In this document: piece after piece, positions 6,958 through 6,958 of the stretch
Layout: each line of letters starts with the position of its first letter
How positions within the stretch are numbered: the first letter of the stretch is position 1
Assembly (NCBI GenBank): GCA_025361685.1
Contig: JANYKE010000235.1
Location: forward strand, 1 to 6,958
Reading direction: 5' to 3'
Origin: Eubacteriales bacterium
GTDB taxonomy: Bacteria > Bacillota > Clostridia > JANYKE01
Length of the DNA: 6,958 nucleotides
Program-made: the position numbers and the translations under genes
Notes under the pieces: model-generated
The model's input: only the letters and a program-made list of their open reading frames with translations
Database searches by the model: none
Told to the model about the DNA's origin: nothing

Positions 6958-6958
6958 C

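Overview
The window reads as a stretch of a moderately AT-rich Firmicutes chromosome, most likely from class Clostridia. The main evidence is the gene order comM - dprA - topA - trmFO on one strand, a well-known conserved block in Firmicutes. AGGAGG-type ribosome binding sites and sigma-A-like promoters agree with this. Nothing in the window fixes genus or species.

Region by region: positions 1-350 (minus) hold the N-terminal third of trmFO, cut by the left edge. Positions 343-2472 (minus) are a complete topA, overlapping trmFO by 8 bases. A 218-base gap follows, with a near-consensus promoter for topA and a perfect 8-bp inverted repeat. Positions 2691-3830 (minus) are dprA and 3845-5392 (minus) are comM, only 14 bases apart. 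A 232-base divergent intergenic region (5393-5624) carries a good promoter for the rightward gene. It also holds a weaker candidate promoter, a possible 12-residue leader peptide and a hairpin ahead of comM. On the plus strand, 5625-6488 is a TIM-barrel sugar phosphate isomerase/epimerase whose last ~34 codons are foreign. Within it, from about 6380 and in another frame, begins the C-terminal third of a Gfo/Idh/MocA oxidoreductase (to 6790). The right edge (6787-6957, minus) is the C-terminal end of an MTA/SAH nucleosidase, convergent with the remnant and sharing the bases TTAA for both stop codons.

How the genes work together: the leftward block is DNA and RNA housekeeping. ComM and DprA handle incoming single-stranded DNA and recombination intermediates, TopA relaxes negative supercoils, and TrmFO makes ribothymidine-54 in tRNA. 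The rightward pair looks like what is left of a small sugar-metabolism operon: an isomerase/epimerase followed by an NAD(P)-dependent sugar dehydrogenase whose cofactor-binding half is gone.

The most noteworthy observation is that isomerase-oxidoreductase junction at 6371-6383, which looks like an internal deletion. I see no phage, insertion sequence, CRISPR array, RNA gene or plainly new defence or mobile system.
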